Below are positions 40,524-49,958 of a stretch of DNA of 64,000 bases, piece after piece. Position numbers and translations under genes: made by a program. The stretch is taken from the NCBI RefSeq assembly GCF_019134595.1, contig NZ_CP077770.1:888001-952000 (forward strand). The letters run 5' to 3'. Numbering within the stretch: position 1 is the first letter of the stretch; each line of letters opens with the position of its first letter. The stretch comes from Pseudoalteromonas shioyasakiensis. GTDB lineage: Bacteria; Pseudomonadota; Gammaproteobacteria; Enterobacterales; Alteromonadaceae. Below the pieces are notes generated by a model that saw nothing but the letters and a program-made list of their open reading frames with translations, made no database searches and was not told where the DNA came from.

Positions 40524-41912
40524 ATGAAAAAAGTATTCCGAGTATCGCTAATCGCCTGTGCGATTGGTTTTTCATCTATGAGCCAAGCAAGCTTGCAACA
40601 GGAGATGAACCAGTTGTTTGGTTCAATGACCAACGCCACTGCGCCAGGTGTATTCGAGAGTCAGCGGCGTGGCGTTATATCTGGTGGAAGCGTTGTTGTC
40701 CGTAACAGGATCATGAACGAGAACCTCGTCTCTATGGTGCCTCCGTCATTCCAAGCCGGTTGTGGTGGCATTGATATGTTCGCGGGAAGTTTGTCATTTG
40801 TTAACGCGGATCAGTTTGTTCAATTACTTCGCTCTGTTGCTGCAAACGCCAAGGGGTACGCATTCCAATTGGCGCTCAGTGCTATGTGTGAGAAATGCTC
40901 CCAGCACATGGAGACACTGCAAAAGAAAATCCAGCAGTTGAACGAGTATTTTGGCAATTCCTGTCAAATGGCTCAGGGAGTCGTGAACGATACCCTGGCT
41001 GCTTTTGGTAAAAAGGGGCAAACAGAAGCCAGCATGTTGAGCTCACTAAAAGGGGCTGGAGACGTTTTTACCAGTTGGAGTGAGTCCAATGGTAAGAACC
41101 CATATGAGAACGCTTCGAGTGTCGCGGCATCTGATGTAAACAGAACGATTAAAGGTAACTTGGTCTGGCGAGCACTGAAACGTCATTCGGCATCAAGCTG
41201 GTTTGCATCGGGGGATGACCGTTTTCTTGAAGCAGTTATGTCGGTGACTGGTTCGATCATTGTTGGTGATCTAGCTAATGCCGCTGATGGCCAAGGTAAA
41301 GCCCCAAAACTGACCAGGCTGAATGGCAATAAAGTGACTATTGAGCATCTAATTCATGGCGGTAACGTCGCTATGTACCGATGTGACACAGTGACGCAAG
41401 ACGGTTGTCTGAACCCAATAATCACTAACGTGACTCTTACCGGGTTATCAACTCAGGTAGAAAATTTACTTCTTGGTACAGGTTCTAGTAACGGCATTAT
41501 TTTTAAGTTTGCTCGAAATACAGGGGCTGCTAGCGCCACCGAAAAGGCTTTTATGACCTCGGCTCCTGCCAGCATTGGGGGCATGATTCGAACTCTTTCT
41601 GCATTAAATGAAGGGGCCGCTAGGTCGTTTGCTTCACGAGCGGCACCATTTATTGCTGTTGAGATGGCCCGAGCATTGGTTGAAGACATGCTCAATGCAG
41701 CTAGAAGTACCTCCGGTGTGGAAGATCATGCCTATGCGAAGTTATTAACTGAAGACCTTGAACGTGCACGTCGCCAAATCAATGAGGAGTACGCCGCGTT
41801 GCAGCGAAGATACGGCTCAGAGCAAGAGTTGCTGGCACATTTTAACCAGGTGATTCAGACCATTCGCAAACAGCGTTATTACACCGTTAAATCTACGGCG
41901 CTGGGGGAATAG
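40524..41912 (+). CDS. traH: TraH, pilus assembly protein
   Basis: A 462-residue periplasmic protein with signal peptide VFRVSLIACAIGFSSMSQA. Signature segments are PPSFQAGCGGIDMFAGSLSFVNADQF, the C-x2-C in MCEKCSQHMETLQ, and a C-terminal coiled region. TraH works in pilus extension with TraF and TrbI. The ATG at 40524 follows GGAGGG and sits two bases after the traF stop. Confidence 0.9.
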   Translation: MKKVFRVSLIACAIGFSSMSQASLQQEMNQLFGSMTNATAPGVFESQRRGVISGGSVVVRNRIMNENLVSMVPPSFQAGCGGIDMFAGSLSFVNADQFVQLLRSVAANAKGYAFQLALSAMCEKCSQHMETLQKKIQQLNEYFGNSCQMAQGVVNDTLAAFGKKGQTEASMLSSLKGAGDVFTSWSESNGKNPYENASSVAASDVNRTIKGNLVWRALKRHSASSWFASGDDRFLEAVMSVTGSIIVGDLANAADGQGKAPKLTRLNGNKVTIEHLIHGGNVAMYRCDTVTQDGCLNPIITNVTLTGLSTQVENLLLGTGSSNGIIFKFARNTGAASATEKAFMTSAPASIGGMIRTLSALNEGAARSFASRAAPFIAVEMARALVEDMLNAARSTSGVEDHAYAKLLTEDLERARRQINEEYAALQRRYGSEQELLAHFNQVIQTIRKQRYYTVKSTALGE

Positions 41913-41915
41913 GTC

Positions 41916-44900
41916 ATGTGGGAAATCTATTCCATCGGGGATTCGGCTTTTTTAGAGCAGGTCCTGAACGCTGTCGCGATGATCACTGGTACAGGCGATT
42001 TTACTTCAATGGTTCGCATTGGCTTGCTCATTGGGGTATTGATGGTCTCTGTCCAGGCCTTAATGCAAGGCGGTCGTGGGATTAACTTTCAACACGTTTT
42101 AGTCTCATGGCTAGTCTTTGCAACCATGTTTGGACCCAGTACCCGAGTGAGCATTGAGGATGCGTACACCGGACAAGTTCGAGTGGTTGATAATGTGCCC
42201 ATCGGTGTTGCTGCCGCAGGTAGTACGATTTCGACTGTTGGCTTTCAAATCACGCGATTGTTTGAAACCGCCTTCTCAACTCCCGCGATGACGGAATACG
42301 GCTTTGCATCCAGTTTACAGTCACTGATTAAAGTGAGAAAACAGGTGATGGATCGCTCTGGGTTGGGTGATGCAAATCGTGTCGGCGGCTCGGACATCGA
42401 GCAATCGTGGTTTAACTACATCAAAGAGTGCACCTTGATTGGTATCGACATCGGCCAAAAGAACCTCGATCAGGTGCTGAGTGATCCTAACCCGATGACA
42501 GCGATTAGGTTTGATTCGCGCATTTATGGCACTCGAATCATGCTCAGTGGTAGCAGTAGCGATCTGGACTGCACCGATGCCTATAGCCAACTGAAACTCA
42601 TGACAGAATCAACCTTCATTCCAAGGCTTAAACAGGTTCTGTCAGCCTCATTGGGGACTTCGTCAGCAACGGACACTGATGACGTGATCCGAAATGCACT
42701 GAATAACCTTGGTTTGGCTTCGGTTAACACCCAAGAGTATATGACCGCGTCAGTGCTTTTGCCTATTTATGAGCAAAGCGTGACGGGCAAGTATATGGAT
42801 GATCAAGCTTTCACCGCAGCCGTTATGGTTAACCAAGCGATTGAGCAGCGTAATACGCAATGGGCGGCGGAGCAGACCCTGTTCCAGAGTATCGTTCGTC
42901 CGATGATGACGTTTTTTGAGGGGTTCATTTACGCCATCACCCCATTGATGGCCTTTGTGATAGCCCTTGGCCAAATCGGGATGCGAATGGCTGGGAAGTA
43001 CTTGTTAATCCTGCTTTGGATTCAACTTTGGATGCCTGTCATGGCCATCATTAACCTATATATTCATTTAACCGTTGCAGGGAAAATGTCTGCTCTTGAT
43101 GCCTTTGCAGGTACAGAAGTGCCATCTTTTGCTGGGATGATGCAGATGGATTCAGTGCTGCAAACCTGGATAGCTACTGGCGGCATGTTGGCGTCGAGTG
43201 TTCCGGCGATTTCGCTCATGCTCGTTTATGGCTCAGCAATAACCGCTACCCACTTGGCTGGGCGTCTACAAAACGGTGATGCCATTGATGAAAAGCTGGC
43301 AAGTCCAGATGTCGCGAAAAATGCCCCGGTAATGCAATCACAGTCAATGTTCCAAAATTCAGCCCTCACTGGTTCTGCTATGACCGGCGCGTCAAACCTA
43401 CTAAGCAGTTTCTCTGTCGGAAACGCAGTGGGTTCAATGGTCGGCTCTGCAAAAGAATCCATGACTCAGGCAACTCAAGCCTTTAGCCGTCAGGTTGGCA
43501 ATACCATGAGTCGAACCTTTGGTGAAAAGCTAAGTTACGACAACCTTTCTTCGGTTGGACGTCAGATCGGTTCTTCTAATTCCGCATCTAGCGCCGTTGT
43601 TAATCAGGTTACTGATGACCTGCAAACACGGTATGGTTTCGGAGACGATAAAAAAGACGCTGTACGTGGCTTGGTATCGGGCGTGTTATCGGGAGGCCTT
43701 AGGGTCGGTGGAGATGGAACCATTACAAATACCGGTGATAAAGAAGTAGCAGATAAAGGGTTCTTGGGAAGATTACTTGGTACAGGGGGGAATGACTCCC
43801 CACAAGGCAACCTACCAGGAGTGGATAAGCCTGAATCATCAAGAGTGCCAAAAATATCACGGTTACGAGCAGGCTTGGATTTAGGTGGTAACTTTAGTGG
43901 CCAAGTTGAGTCATCAGAGGGCAGTTCTCGGTCAACGACCGCAAATACGCTCACTGGGGAGATGCAAAGCTTGGCATCAAGTGATTCACGACGTGCTGAG
44001 TATCGCGATGCAATGGTTAAAGACCTTTCAGATTCAAGACGCTCTGGCGTTGAGATGTCGTTGTCTAATCAAGACTATCAGTCACTTCAGAGTTCAGCAC
44101 AAGACGTTATCACGGCATCAAACCGCTTTAGTGAGCTTGATCAGGCCAGCTACAGTCTATCAGGACAAAGGAACACGGATGGTGCGACGTTAACTCGATT
44201 AGCAGCGGATAATCCTGAAGTCATGGATTATTTAGGTCGCTATATGAACCAGCATGTTGAAGCAGGTAACCGATTACGTGAAAACCTTCCAATGTATCAG
44301 CGCTTGCTACCTGATGATAATCAGGCGTATGTGGCCGCAGCTATGGAGTCTTTAACCTATAGCAACTCCTCAACGCCCGCTGAACGAGACAATGACTATC
44401 AAGCAGCAATGACTGTTATGGCCATGGCTACCGGAGCCGATTTACGATCTATTCAGCCACGCTCTAATGAAGGCTTGTCATCAACTGCACCTACTTTTGG
44501 TGGCACTCAAAGCCAAGTGGAATCGGGTGTATTGAGAGGCTACGAGGATGCTGCAACTGTTCAAACTCAGTTCAACGCAGCTCAATCAGCTTACCAAACT
44601 AATTTGTCTGGTGTTGATGGACAACTAAATGCGCATCAACAACAAGCCCAACAGGCCGTAGTTTCTGACACAAGTACCTATCAATCTGGACTAAACAGTG
44701 AAGCTGGCTCTCAGTGGCGATCTCGCATTATGGCTGATGATAGCGGAGTTTCTGGTGCTGAAATGTTCTTCAACAGCGCCAGTGCTATTGGTGACTTCAG
44801 TGGCAAGCATACTGATGCAGCACTGCATACCTTGAATCACTTTGGCGAAGACTATGAGAGTTACAAGGAGCAAGCACTTGAAGACCCTAGCTCACGAGGT

Positions 44901-45485
44901 TTCTTGCACAATGCAACGGTGGCCAGTAAATCAACCTGGGATGGCTTAAAAGCAGCCGTTGACGCCGGAACCTCTTTGGAAAACCCATTGACGGCGTTTA
45001 ATGATGCATACAGTGGATCGAGTGCGCAGTATGCCTCCGAAGTAAACTGGGGTACTAAGTCTGAAGCCATGTTGGCTGGGGCATTCGGTGCGGCAGTTAA
45101 CAATCGATATGGTGAGTTCTTAGAACAGTATGCCGATGATTTTAAACAGGAAGCATACAGCGAAGGGCAGAGAATGGGATTGACCCCGATTCAAAGTCAA
45201 GTGTTCGCTCAAGCTTTCAATGAAGGTTTGGCGGGGCGCGTTTTCAACTCTGAAGACTCATCGAGTTGGTCGCCTGAAATGCTTGGTCTAAGGGAGCAAA
45301 TGCTAAATGAGTATCGTCAAAAAGATGAGAGCGGTGCTTACATCCCCGACAGTGTGTCCGAAGAAGATAAAGCATTTGTGGATAAGCAGATTGCAGTGAT
45401 CTCAAATGCATCCCTTGCTGGAGATTATGCTCAGAACAACTTGATCGATATTAGGGCCTATAACCAGGCTTCAGGAAGGAACTAA
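41916..45485 (+). CDS. traG: TraG, mating-pair and entry-exclusion specificity protein
   Basis: A 1189-residue inner-membrane protein. The N-terminal third has several membrane segments (MVRIGLLIGVLMVSVQALM, LMAFVIALGQIGMRM, LLILLWIQLWMPVMAI, and one near residue 435). The C-terminal two thirds are periplasmic or cytoplasmic, serine- and glutamine-rich. TraG is needed for pilus assembly and mating-pair stability and is sensed by Eex of the recipient. In SXT and R391 residues 606-608 decide exclusion group (PGE versus TDD); here codons at 43731-43739 give T-G-D. It starts three bases after traH and ends at a strong terminator. Confidence 0.9.
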   Translation: MWEIYSIGDSAFLEQVLNAVAMITGTGDFTSMVRIGLLIGVLMVSVQALMQGGRGINFQHVLVSWLVFATMFGPSTRVSIEDAYTGQVRVVDNVPIGVAAAGSTISTVGFQITRLFETAFSTPAMTEYGFASSLQSLIKVRKQVMDRSGLGDANRVGGSDIEQSWFNYIKECTLIGIDIGQKNLDQVLSDPNPMTAIRFDSRIYGTRIMLSGSSSDLDCTDAYSQLKLMTESTFIPRLKQVLSASLGTSSATDTDDVIRNALNNLGLASVNTQEYMTASVLLPIYEQSVTGKYMDDQAFTAAVMVNQAIEQRNTQWAAEQTLFQSIVRPMMTFFEGFIYAITPLMAFVIALGQIGMRMAGKYLLILLWIQLWMPVMAIINLYIHLTVAGKMSALDAFAGTEVPSFAGMMQMDSVLQTWIATGGMLASSVPAISLMLVYGSAITATHLAGRLQNGDAIDEKLASPDVAKNAPVMQSQSMFQNSALTGSAMTGASNLLSSFSVGNAVGSMVGSAKESMTQATQAFSRQVGNTMSRTFGEKLSYDNLSSVGRQIGSSNSASSAVVNQVTDDLQTRYGFGDDKKDAVRGLVSGVLSGGLRVGGDGTITNTGDKEVADKGFLGRLLGTGGNDSPQGNLPGVDKPESSRVPKISRLRAGLDLGGNFSGQVESSEGSSRSTTANTLTGEMQSLASSDSRRAEYRDAMVKDLSDSRRSGVEMSLSNQDYQSLQSSAQDVITASNRFSELDQASYSLSGQRNTDGATLTRLAADNPEVMDYLGRYMNQHVEAGNRLRENLPMYQRLLPDDNQAYVAAAMESLTYSNSSTPAERDNDYQAAMTVMAMATGADLRSIQPRSNEGLSSTAPTFGGTQSQVESGVLRGYEDAATVQTQFNAAQSAYQTNLSGVDGQLNAHQQQAQQAVVSDTSTYQSGLNSEAGSQWRSRIMADDSGVSGAEMFFNSASAIGDFSGKHTDAALHTLNHFGEDYESYKEQALEDPSSRGFLHNATVASKSTWDGLKAAVDAGTSLENPLTAFNDAYSGSSAQYASEVNWGTKSEAMLAGAFGAAVNNRYGEFLEQYADDFKQEAYSEGQRMGLTPIQSQVFAQAFNEGLAGRVFNSEDSSSWSPEMLGLREQMLNEYRQKDESGAYIPDSVSEEDKAFVDKQIAVISNASLAGDYAQNNLIDIRAYNQASGRN

Positions 45486-45495
45486 AAACAGAAGG

Positions 45496-45527
45496 TAGCC
45501 AGCTTGTGATGGGCTGGCTATTTTTTT
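45496..45527 (+). terminator. Terminator after traG
   Basis: TAGCCAGC (45496-45503) and GCTGGCTA (45513-45520) followed by seven T. It ends the traFHG operon and overlaps the end of the convergent eex gene. Confidence 0.9.
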
Positions 45528-45949
45528 GGCCTTTTGGGGAGGATAGATGAGCGACCGTCTGCAAATTCGTTTACCCAGTACCAATATTTTTTTTCGCTCA
45601 GGCTTAGTTCTCGACCGGTATCTTTCAGTTGTCTTTGAAATAAATGGATTAGTCCGCTTAAGCCTAAGAAAGCTAAACCGACACATAAAATTGCCCAACT
45701 CGCTTGCCAATATGCGATTGCTAAACACATAGTGGTGATGGTTATAAGTCCGATAGGACTAGCAGTTGCTTTGAATCCCAAGTAGCTGAAAAAAACGATG
45801 GTGCAAATCAGAAATGGCAAAGCCGCTAACTTGGCAGATGCCGTAAATATTTCTGATGGAAAAAAATGAGCCGCTGCCAAAGTCGCCAGAAAAAGCCCCA
45901 GTGATATAAACCAGCAGCGTGCTGGTAAAGATTTAAGTAAGTTTGTCAT
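45518..45949 (-). CDS. eex: Eex, inner-membrane entry exclusion protein
   Basis: A 143-residue membrane protein, the same length as SXT Eex by my recollection. It has four hydrophobic segments (near residues 15-35, 40-58, 63-80, 85-105) and a polar C-terminal tail of about 30 residues. Eex in a recipient blocks entry of an element of the same exclusion group by recognising TraG. The start at 45949 follows AAGAAG; a GTG 24 bases upstream is in frame but lacks a site. Convergent with traG. Confidence 0.8.
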   Translation of the reverse strand: MTNLLKSLPARCWFISLGLFLATLAAAHFFPSEIFTASAKLAALPFLICTIVFFSYLGFKATASPIGLITITTMCLAIAYWQASWAILCVGLAFLGLSGLIHLFQRQLKDTGRELSLSEKKYWYWVNEFADGRSSILPKRPKK

Positions 45950-46006
45950 CTTCTTAGTACTCTCAAAGTGCACGGGCGGTGCCCAATCAAATCATGCATC
46001 AGCATG

Positions 46007-46540
46007 TTAGTCCTCAAAAAGTGCTCTAGTGGTTTGCTCGGCCATAATCTCGCACACAGGACATTTAAGCTGAATGCGCTGTTGAGATACCGTCAAATAC
46101 AGACTGCCGCATCGACACCGGTGTAAGGATGCTAGCTGTGATCTTAAATCACGAGCTAGAACCCAACCTTCATTAATGGTTAGTTTTTTCCAGGGGATCT
46201 CAGATGGAAGATCTGCTTCTTCCCTTGCAACCAAGTACGCATCGTAAGCCTTCATCAAAGCATCAATATTTAATTGCTTGTAGACATTATCACCACCAAT
46301 ATTGACATAAAGCGCCATCAGCAGGGAGCCTTCAACTAGGGCTCTTCTGCTTTTAACAATGGCATCAGATTCTGGTAATTGACCAGGACAAGGTGACTTG
46401 CCAGTCACTTCTTTGTGCAGCCTTCTGATAATGTGGATTGGCAAACCAGTATCGAGCGCGATGATCGTTGTTCGAAATCCGTATTTAATAAGCAGTGAGG
46501 CTCGGGTAAACAGCTCACTTTTGGACAGGTTATCAATCAT
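46007..46540 (-). CDS. setC: SetC, master activator subunit (FlhC-like)
   Basis: A 177-residue FlhC-like protein. The N-terminal helical part includes LIKYGFRTTIIALDTGLPIHIIRRL. A C-terminal zinc site is formed by CRCGSLYL and CPVCEIM. With SetD it forms the hetero-oligomer that activates int, xis and the transfer operons. It overlaps setD by four bases. Confidence 0.9.
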   Translation of the reverse strand: MIDNLSKSELFTRASLLIKYGFRTTIIALDTGLPIHIIRRLHKEVTGKSPCPGQLPESDAIVKSRRALVEGSLLMALYVNIGGDNVYKQLNIDALMKAYDAYLVAREEADLPSEIPWKKLTINEGWVLARDLRSQLASLHRCRCGSLYLTVSQQRIQLKCPVCEIMAEQTTRALFED

Positions 46541-46836
46541 GCATCCCCCTTGTTGTTTAGGGTTGATAATAAATAAGCGATTCTTGGGATACCTGTGCCT
46601 TTGCTCTTCACCATCTCAATCAGTTGGCTTTGGTTACCCCTTGGTTGAAACAGCATGAATGATGAGGTCGCCACTCGTTGCAGGTCATCAACACCAGCAT
46701 TAATCAAAGCATCAACCACGTCGCGTGTAAGTCCAAAGCGCAAGACGGCCTCTTGCGGATCAATTCGCGCTAATTCTCGTGCTGCGTGCAGGTACGCCAA
46801 ATTTAATTGATAGAAGTCTTGTTGATTGGTTGTCAT
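46537..46836 (-). CDS. setD: SetD, master activator subunit (FlhD-like)
   Basis: A 99-residue FlhD-like protein (DFYQLNLAYLHAARELARID, then VRFGLTRDVVDALI-type helices). It partners SetC. ATGs and stops overlap with setC downstream and the transglycosylase gene upstream, forming one leftward operon that also contains the replication-like genes and croS. The operon is controlled by SetR at the switch region. Confidence 0.9.
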   Translation of the reverse strand: MTTNQQDFYQLNLAYLHAARELARIDPQEAVLRFGLTRDVVDALINAGVDDLQRVATSSFMLFQPRGNQSQLIEMVKSKGTGIPRIAYLLSTLNNKGDA

Positions 46837-47381
46837 TGACGGACCTCCAGTTCATGTAAAATATTACGATAGATAGAAAGCACTCTTTGCCCATACCAGC
46901 GTGCACGCTCTTCGTTCCAACTGTGATAGCGGCCTATGCCAAGCTCTAAATCGTTTGGTGAAGATTTGATTGCTTCGGCCAAAATACTGGAGCCGACGGT
47001 AAGGTTGGTGATGGGGTCTAGCAGTTCTGCCGCTGAGCTCACCCGATGTCCGTGCCAATGCAAATTGATTTGCATTAGGCCAATATCGAGCTGGTATTTT
47101 TCACTCTCTTGCAGTGCCTGGTTTAACAGTTGCTCAGCTTCTGTCTTAGATTTGGCGTAGGTTGCGTTTGAACCATTGCGAATTGCGTATGGCCATGGAC
47201 TGGTCATGTTGAGACCACGATGTGAGGCGGACTCAGCCAAGGCAACGGCGTAGAGCATGACTGGATCAATACCAACACTTTTTGCTGCTTTTTCCCACTG
47301 ATAGCCCGGAAACGCATAGACTGAAGTGCTTGCGGACATGGCTATCACTAGGGCAATGGTTTTTGCTTTAATCGTTTTCAT
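46833..47381 (-). CDS. Lytic transglycosylase
   Basis: A 182-residue exported enzyme of the Slt family. Signal peptide IALVIAMSASTSVYA, catalytic glutamate in AVALAESASHRG, and the conserved GLMQINLHWHG. It cuts peptidoglycan locally so the transfer apparatus can cross the envelope. It overlaps setD by four bases and the gene upstream by 14. Confidence 0.88.
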   Translation of the reverse strand: MKTIKAKTIALVIAMSASTSVYAFPGYQWEKAAKSVGIDPVMLYAVALAESASHRGLNMTSPWPYAIRNGSNATYAKSKTEAEQLLNQALQESEKYQLDIGLMQINLHWHGHRVSSAAELLDPITNLTVGSSILAEAIKSSPNDLELGIGRYHSWNEERARWYGQRVLSIYRNILHELEVRQ

Positions 47382-48096
47382 TTTTGTCCTCTAATTGATT
47401 TCCGAGAAGCGCCTGAATGGCTTTCGGGCTTATTCTTTTTAATGGCACTGCGCTAAAGTCGGCGATGCCTCTCGTATAAACTTGTGCCGCTTTTGACCAG
47501 TCGCCCACGGCAACCGGCGCTTGCATATCAAATCCTTTTTGCTGGTTCTGATGGTCTGCAATACCCTGTAATAGCCTTGGGTATTCACCCACTTCGTCCC
47601 GGAGCAAGTAAGCCTGGTAGCGTGCTAAAAACTCTTTTTGCTTAAAGGGGTATTCCCTGTCGTCAACCTTGCAGAGTTCAACCCATCCCCCCATGTCTGA
47701 AATAACGCGGTGAATAAACGCATCGTCAAACATCACGGATGTCCAAGCGCCAACCTGACGAACAGCCTTGTCAACTTTGTTCCAAGCAACCATGGCTCTT
47801 GAGCCAGAGTTGCCATCGATATGCTTGATGACGTCAGCGGGCTTTGGAAAAAATTGCCCAGTATCCGGGGATTGAATATGCCGAGTCAGACCGATTCGCA
47901 CTTCTTCAATGCTGTAAGCACGAAGGGCTTCAAATGCGATGGATAGCAATTGTGGTGATACGCTTTTGCCATACATGGCCCAAGCTGCTCCCCAAACTTC
48001 AGCAAACTCGCGTTTATCAACCTCCTGCACTTGAACGAACCTCCCGAATACCTGGTCCGGCCCAGCTTTCAGCAATGCGGCGATTGCTTTCTTCAA
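47368..48096 (-). CDS. Conserved ICE protein (phage replication-module-like)
   Basis: A protein of up to 242 residues, helical, with no membrane segment. The segment IGLTRHIQSPDTGQFFPKPADVIKHI resembles proteins that follow O-like replication genes in phages and may act as a helicase loader; I cannot confirm this. The ATG at 48096 would overlap the upstream gene by 80 bases, which is long for this operon; the next in-frame ATG is 40 codons later, so the start is uncertain. Confidence 0.55.
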   Translation of the reverse strand: MKKAIAALLKAGPDQVFGRFVQVQEVDKREFAEVWGAAWAMYGKSVSPQLLSIAFEALRAYSIEEVRIGLTRHIQSPDTGQFFPKPADVIKHIDGNSGSRAMVAWNKVDKAVRQVGAWTSVMFDDAFIHRVISDMGGWVELCKVDDREYPFKQKEFLARYQAYLLRDEVGEYPRLLQGIADHQNQQKGFDMQAPVAVGDWSKAAQVYTRGIADFSAVPLKRISPKAIQALLGNQLEDKNEND

Positions 48097-48886
48097 TATT
48101 CAATTGGTGATTGCTGCCCTTTAGGCTCGTCGATGATTGCTGTACTTCATCAATGCGAACGTACTCGTCTTCCCATTGCCGGTTTAAAAGCCAGTTATGT
48201 GGCATAGGGGTCTTAGTCCGATCTTGATACTGCAATCGGTTGTCTCGTTGCTCTTTCCAGCGTGTTAGCACTTCCAAGGCGAGTTCATGGTCTTCATTGA
48301 GGCCCATGCGTAGCCATTCTTCTTTGGCTTTCGCTTTTTTTTCTTTGCGTATTTGTACATCCCAGAAGTCTTCAAACTGTATGTGGTCAACAGTTTTAAC
48401 TGTTGGTTTATTGCTTCTCTCAGAGTCATCCGACCGTTGAGAGTCCCTTGCCGGGTTGCCATCAGGCATAAACAATGATGAAAATTCTTCTGGTAGCCGA
48501 GCTTGAAAAGCGGCAAGAGATTTCAAAAGCGATGCCATACCAATGAAGTCGGCAGGTACATCTTTAAGCAACCGAAAGGCTGCCTTACCTTGGTTTGGGT
48601 TTTCGATTGGGTTGTGCTTCAGAAAGCTCCGAATCAAAGTCCAACCGGATTCCTCGCAACGAATGAGGAACTGATCTTGTTCTAACTCATTTAGAGCCTT
48701 GGCAACCTGTTGCTCATCCCAGTTCAAGTCAGAAGCAACGTAACCAATCGGCAATCGAAAGCAGCCAAGCAAATTACAATGCGGGCATGTAAGCAAATAC
48801 AGTCCTAGCAACTTCGCTGAGTCACTCCAGGACAAAACATTTTGCTTTAGCCAAAAGCGGGTATAGACCTTGCCATAATCACGCAT
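48017..48886 (-). CDS. Replication-initiator-like protein (phage O type)
   Basis: A 289-residue protein. The N-terminal 95 residues form a winged-helix-like region (SAKLLGLYLLTCPHCNLLG, LNWDEQQVAKALNELEQDQF), as in phage O-like and DnaT-like proteins. The second half is charged, with FEDFWDVQIRKEKKAKAKEEW, and MPHNWLLNRQWEDE near the end, both common in replication proteins of phages. It lies after croS in the lambda-like arrangement Cro-O-P. A role in intracellular copying of the excised ICE is possible but is inference. Confidence 0.6.
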   Translation of the reverse strand: MRDYGKVYTRFWLKQNVLSWSDSAKLLGLYLLTCPHCNLLGCFRLPIGYVASDLNWDEQQVAKALNELEQDQFLIRCEESGWTLIRSFLKHNPIENPNQGKAAFRLLKDVPADFIGMASLLKSLAAFQARLPEEFSSLFMPDGNPARDSQRSDDSERSNKPTVKTVDHIQFEDFWDVQIRKEKKAKAKEEWLRMGLNEDHELALEVLTRWKEQRDNRLQYQDRTKTPMPHNWLLNRQWEDEYVRIDEVQQSSTSLKGSNHQLNIEESNRRIAESWAGPGIREVRSSAGG

Positions 48887-48941
48887 GGAGTTACTCGCTT
48901 TTGTGTTTACGTAAAATGCTGACCATTACTTGCCCTTAATC

Positions 48942-49193
48942 CTACTGGTTACTGGCTTTCAGCTCGCTTGGGCATTCGGGGTAGATGTCCGGTCTTAACT
49001 GAGATCGGGTTACTTGTCCTTGCGTAGCTTGTTCGATGGGTAAAACGAATTCAGCGGGAACACGCCCTGATTTATTCAACCAAAACCAGACGTTTTGCTG
49101 TTTTGAGTTGATGGCTCGTGCTAATGCTGATTGCCCGCCGACCAAGTCAATGGCACGGCGGAGATGTTTTTGTGTCGTGTTGAACACTTCCAT
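48942..49193 (-). CDS. croS: CroS, Cro-like repressor
   Basis: An 83-residue protein with a YdaS/Cro-type helix-turn-helix (HLRRAIDLVGGQSALARAIN, then NVWFWLNKSGRVPAEFVLPIE). In SXT the Cro-like protein is needed for induction because it represses setR. It is divergent from setR across 117 bases containing four operators. Confidence 0.85.
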   Translation of the reverse strand: MEVFNTTQKHLRRAIDLVGGQSALARAINSKQQNVWFWLNKSGRVPAEFVLPIEQATQGQVTRSQLRPDIYPECPSELKASNQ

Positions 49194-49204
49194 ACCGTCT
49201 CCTG

Positions 49205-49299
49205 TTACAATAATAACTGTTACAAGATTGAATGTTACAGTTTAAACTGTAGATAAGTCAACAGTTAAAATTGTTGAAAGGCTACAGTTTTATTTGTAG
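49205..49299. promoter_or_regulatory. Four SetR/CroS operators
   Basis: Four related 18-base dyads: 49205-49222, 49235-49252, 49259-49276 and 49282-49299. The second has a perfect 16-base palindrome, TACAGTTTAAACTGTA. Centre spacings are 30, 24 and 23 bases, so three of them lie on nearly the same face of the helix. They lie between the divergent starts of croS and setR. Confidence 0.8.
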
Positions 49300-49310
49300 A
49301 ATACGGGCTT

Positions 49311-49958
49311 ATGAAAACTTTATCCGAACGACTAAACCATGCCTTGCAGCTTACTGGGGTGACTCAGTCTGAGTTGGCTCGTCGCATTGGTATCAAACAG
49401 CAGTCGATCAGCCAGATTTGCTCTGGTAAATCGGCTAGATCTCGTTACACCATGCAGATCGCGGAGGCGCTTCGCGTGAATGCTCATTGGCTCGCCACAG
49501 GTGATGGCGAGATTGGCTTGGGGGTCGGTAATGTAGAAGTTGGGCCTGACATTAAGGGAAGAATTCCTCTCATTAACTGGGTTCAGGCCGGTGATTGGAC
49601 TGAAATAGCGGAGGGATTTGCCCATGAAGATGCTGAGGAGTGGCGTGAAGTCACAGGGAAAGCACATGAGGGTTGTTTCGCACTTCGCGTAAAAGGCGAC
49701 AGTATGGAAAATCCAAGCGGAAAAAAATCCATACCTGAGGGAGCAGTGATCGTTGTTGATCCTGAATTACCTTACTCTTCAGGTTCATTGGTTGTTGCGC
49801 GTTTGGATGATTCGAAAGAAGCAACCTTTAAGCAGTTAGTTATTGATGGTGAACAGAAGTACCTAAAACCTTTGAACCCCCAATACCCTGCAATACCGAT
49901 CAACGGCAACTGCACCATCATCGGTGTAGTACGACAAGCTATCATCGATTTCTGGTAG
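49311..49958 (+). CDS. setR: SetR, CI-like SOS-sensitive repressor
   Basis: A 215-residue repressor. The N-terminal helix-turn-helix is ALQLTGVTQSELARRIGIKQ with QSISQICSGKS; the hinge has the A-G cleavage pair at 93-94 (WVQAGDW). The C-terminal S24 domain has S131 in VKGDSM and K174 in EATFKQL. RecA-stimulated self-cleavage relieves repression of the setCD operon after DNA damage. All catalytic residues are present, so the element should be inducible. Confidence 0.93.
   Translation: MKTLSERLNHALQLTGVTQSELARRIGIKQQSISQICSGKSARSRYTMQIAEALRVNAHWLATGDGEIGLGVGNVEVGPDIKGRIPLINWVQAGDWTEIAEGFAHEDAEEWREVTGKAHEGCFALRVKGDSMENPSGKKSIPEGAVIVVDPELPYSSGSLVVARLDDSKEATFKQLVIDGEQKYLKPLNPQYPAIPINGNCTIIGVVRQAIIDFW

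Noticed and set aside
47368-48096. Treating the 80-base overlap of the two replication-like genes as a frameshift
   Set aside because: Both frames are intact and the long overlap is better explained by an uncertain start codon of the downstream gene.
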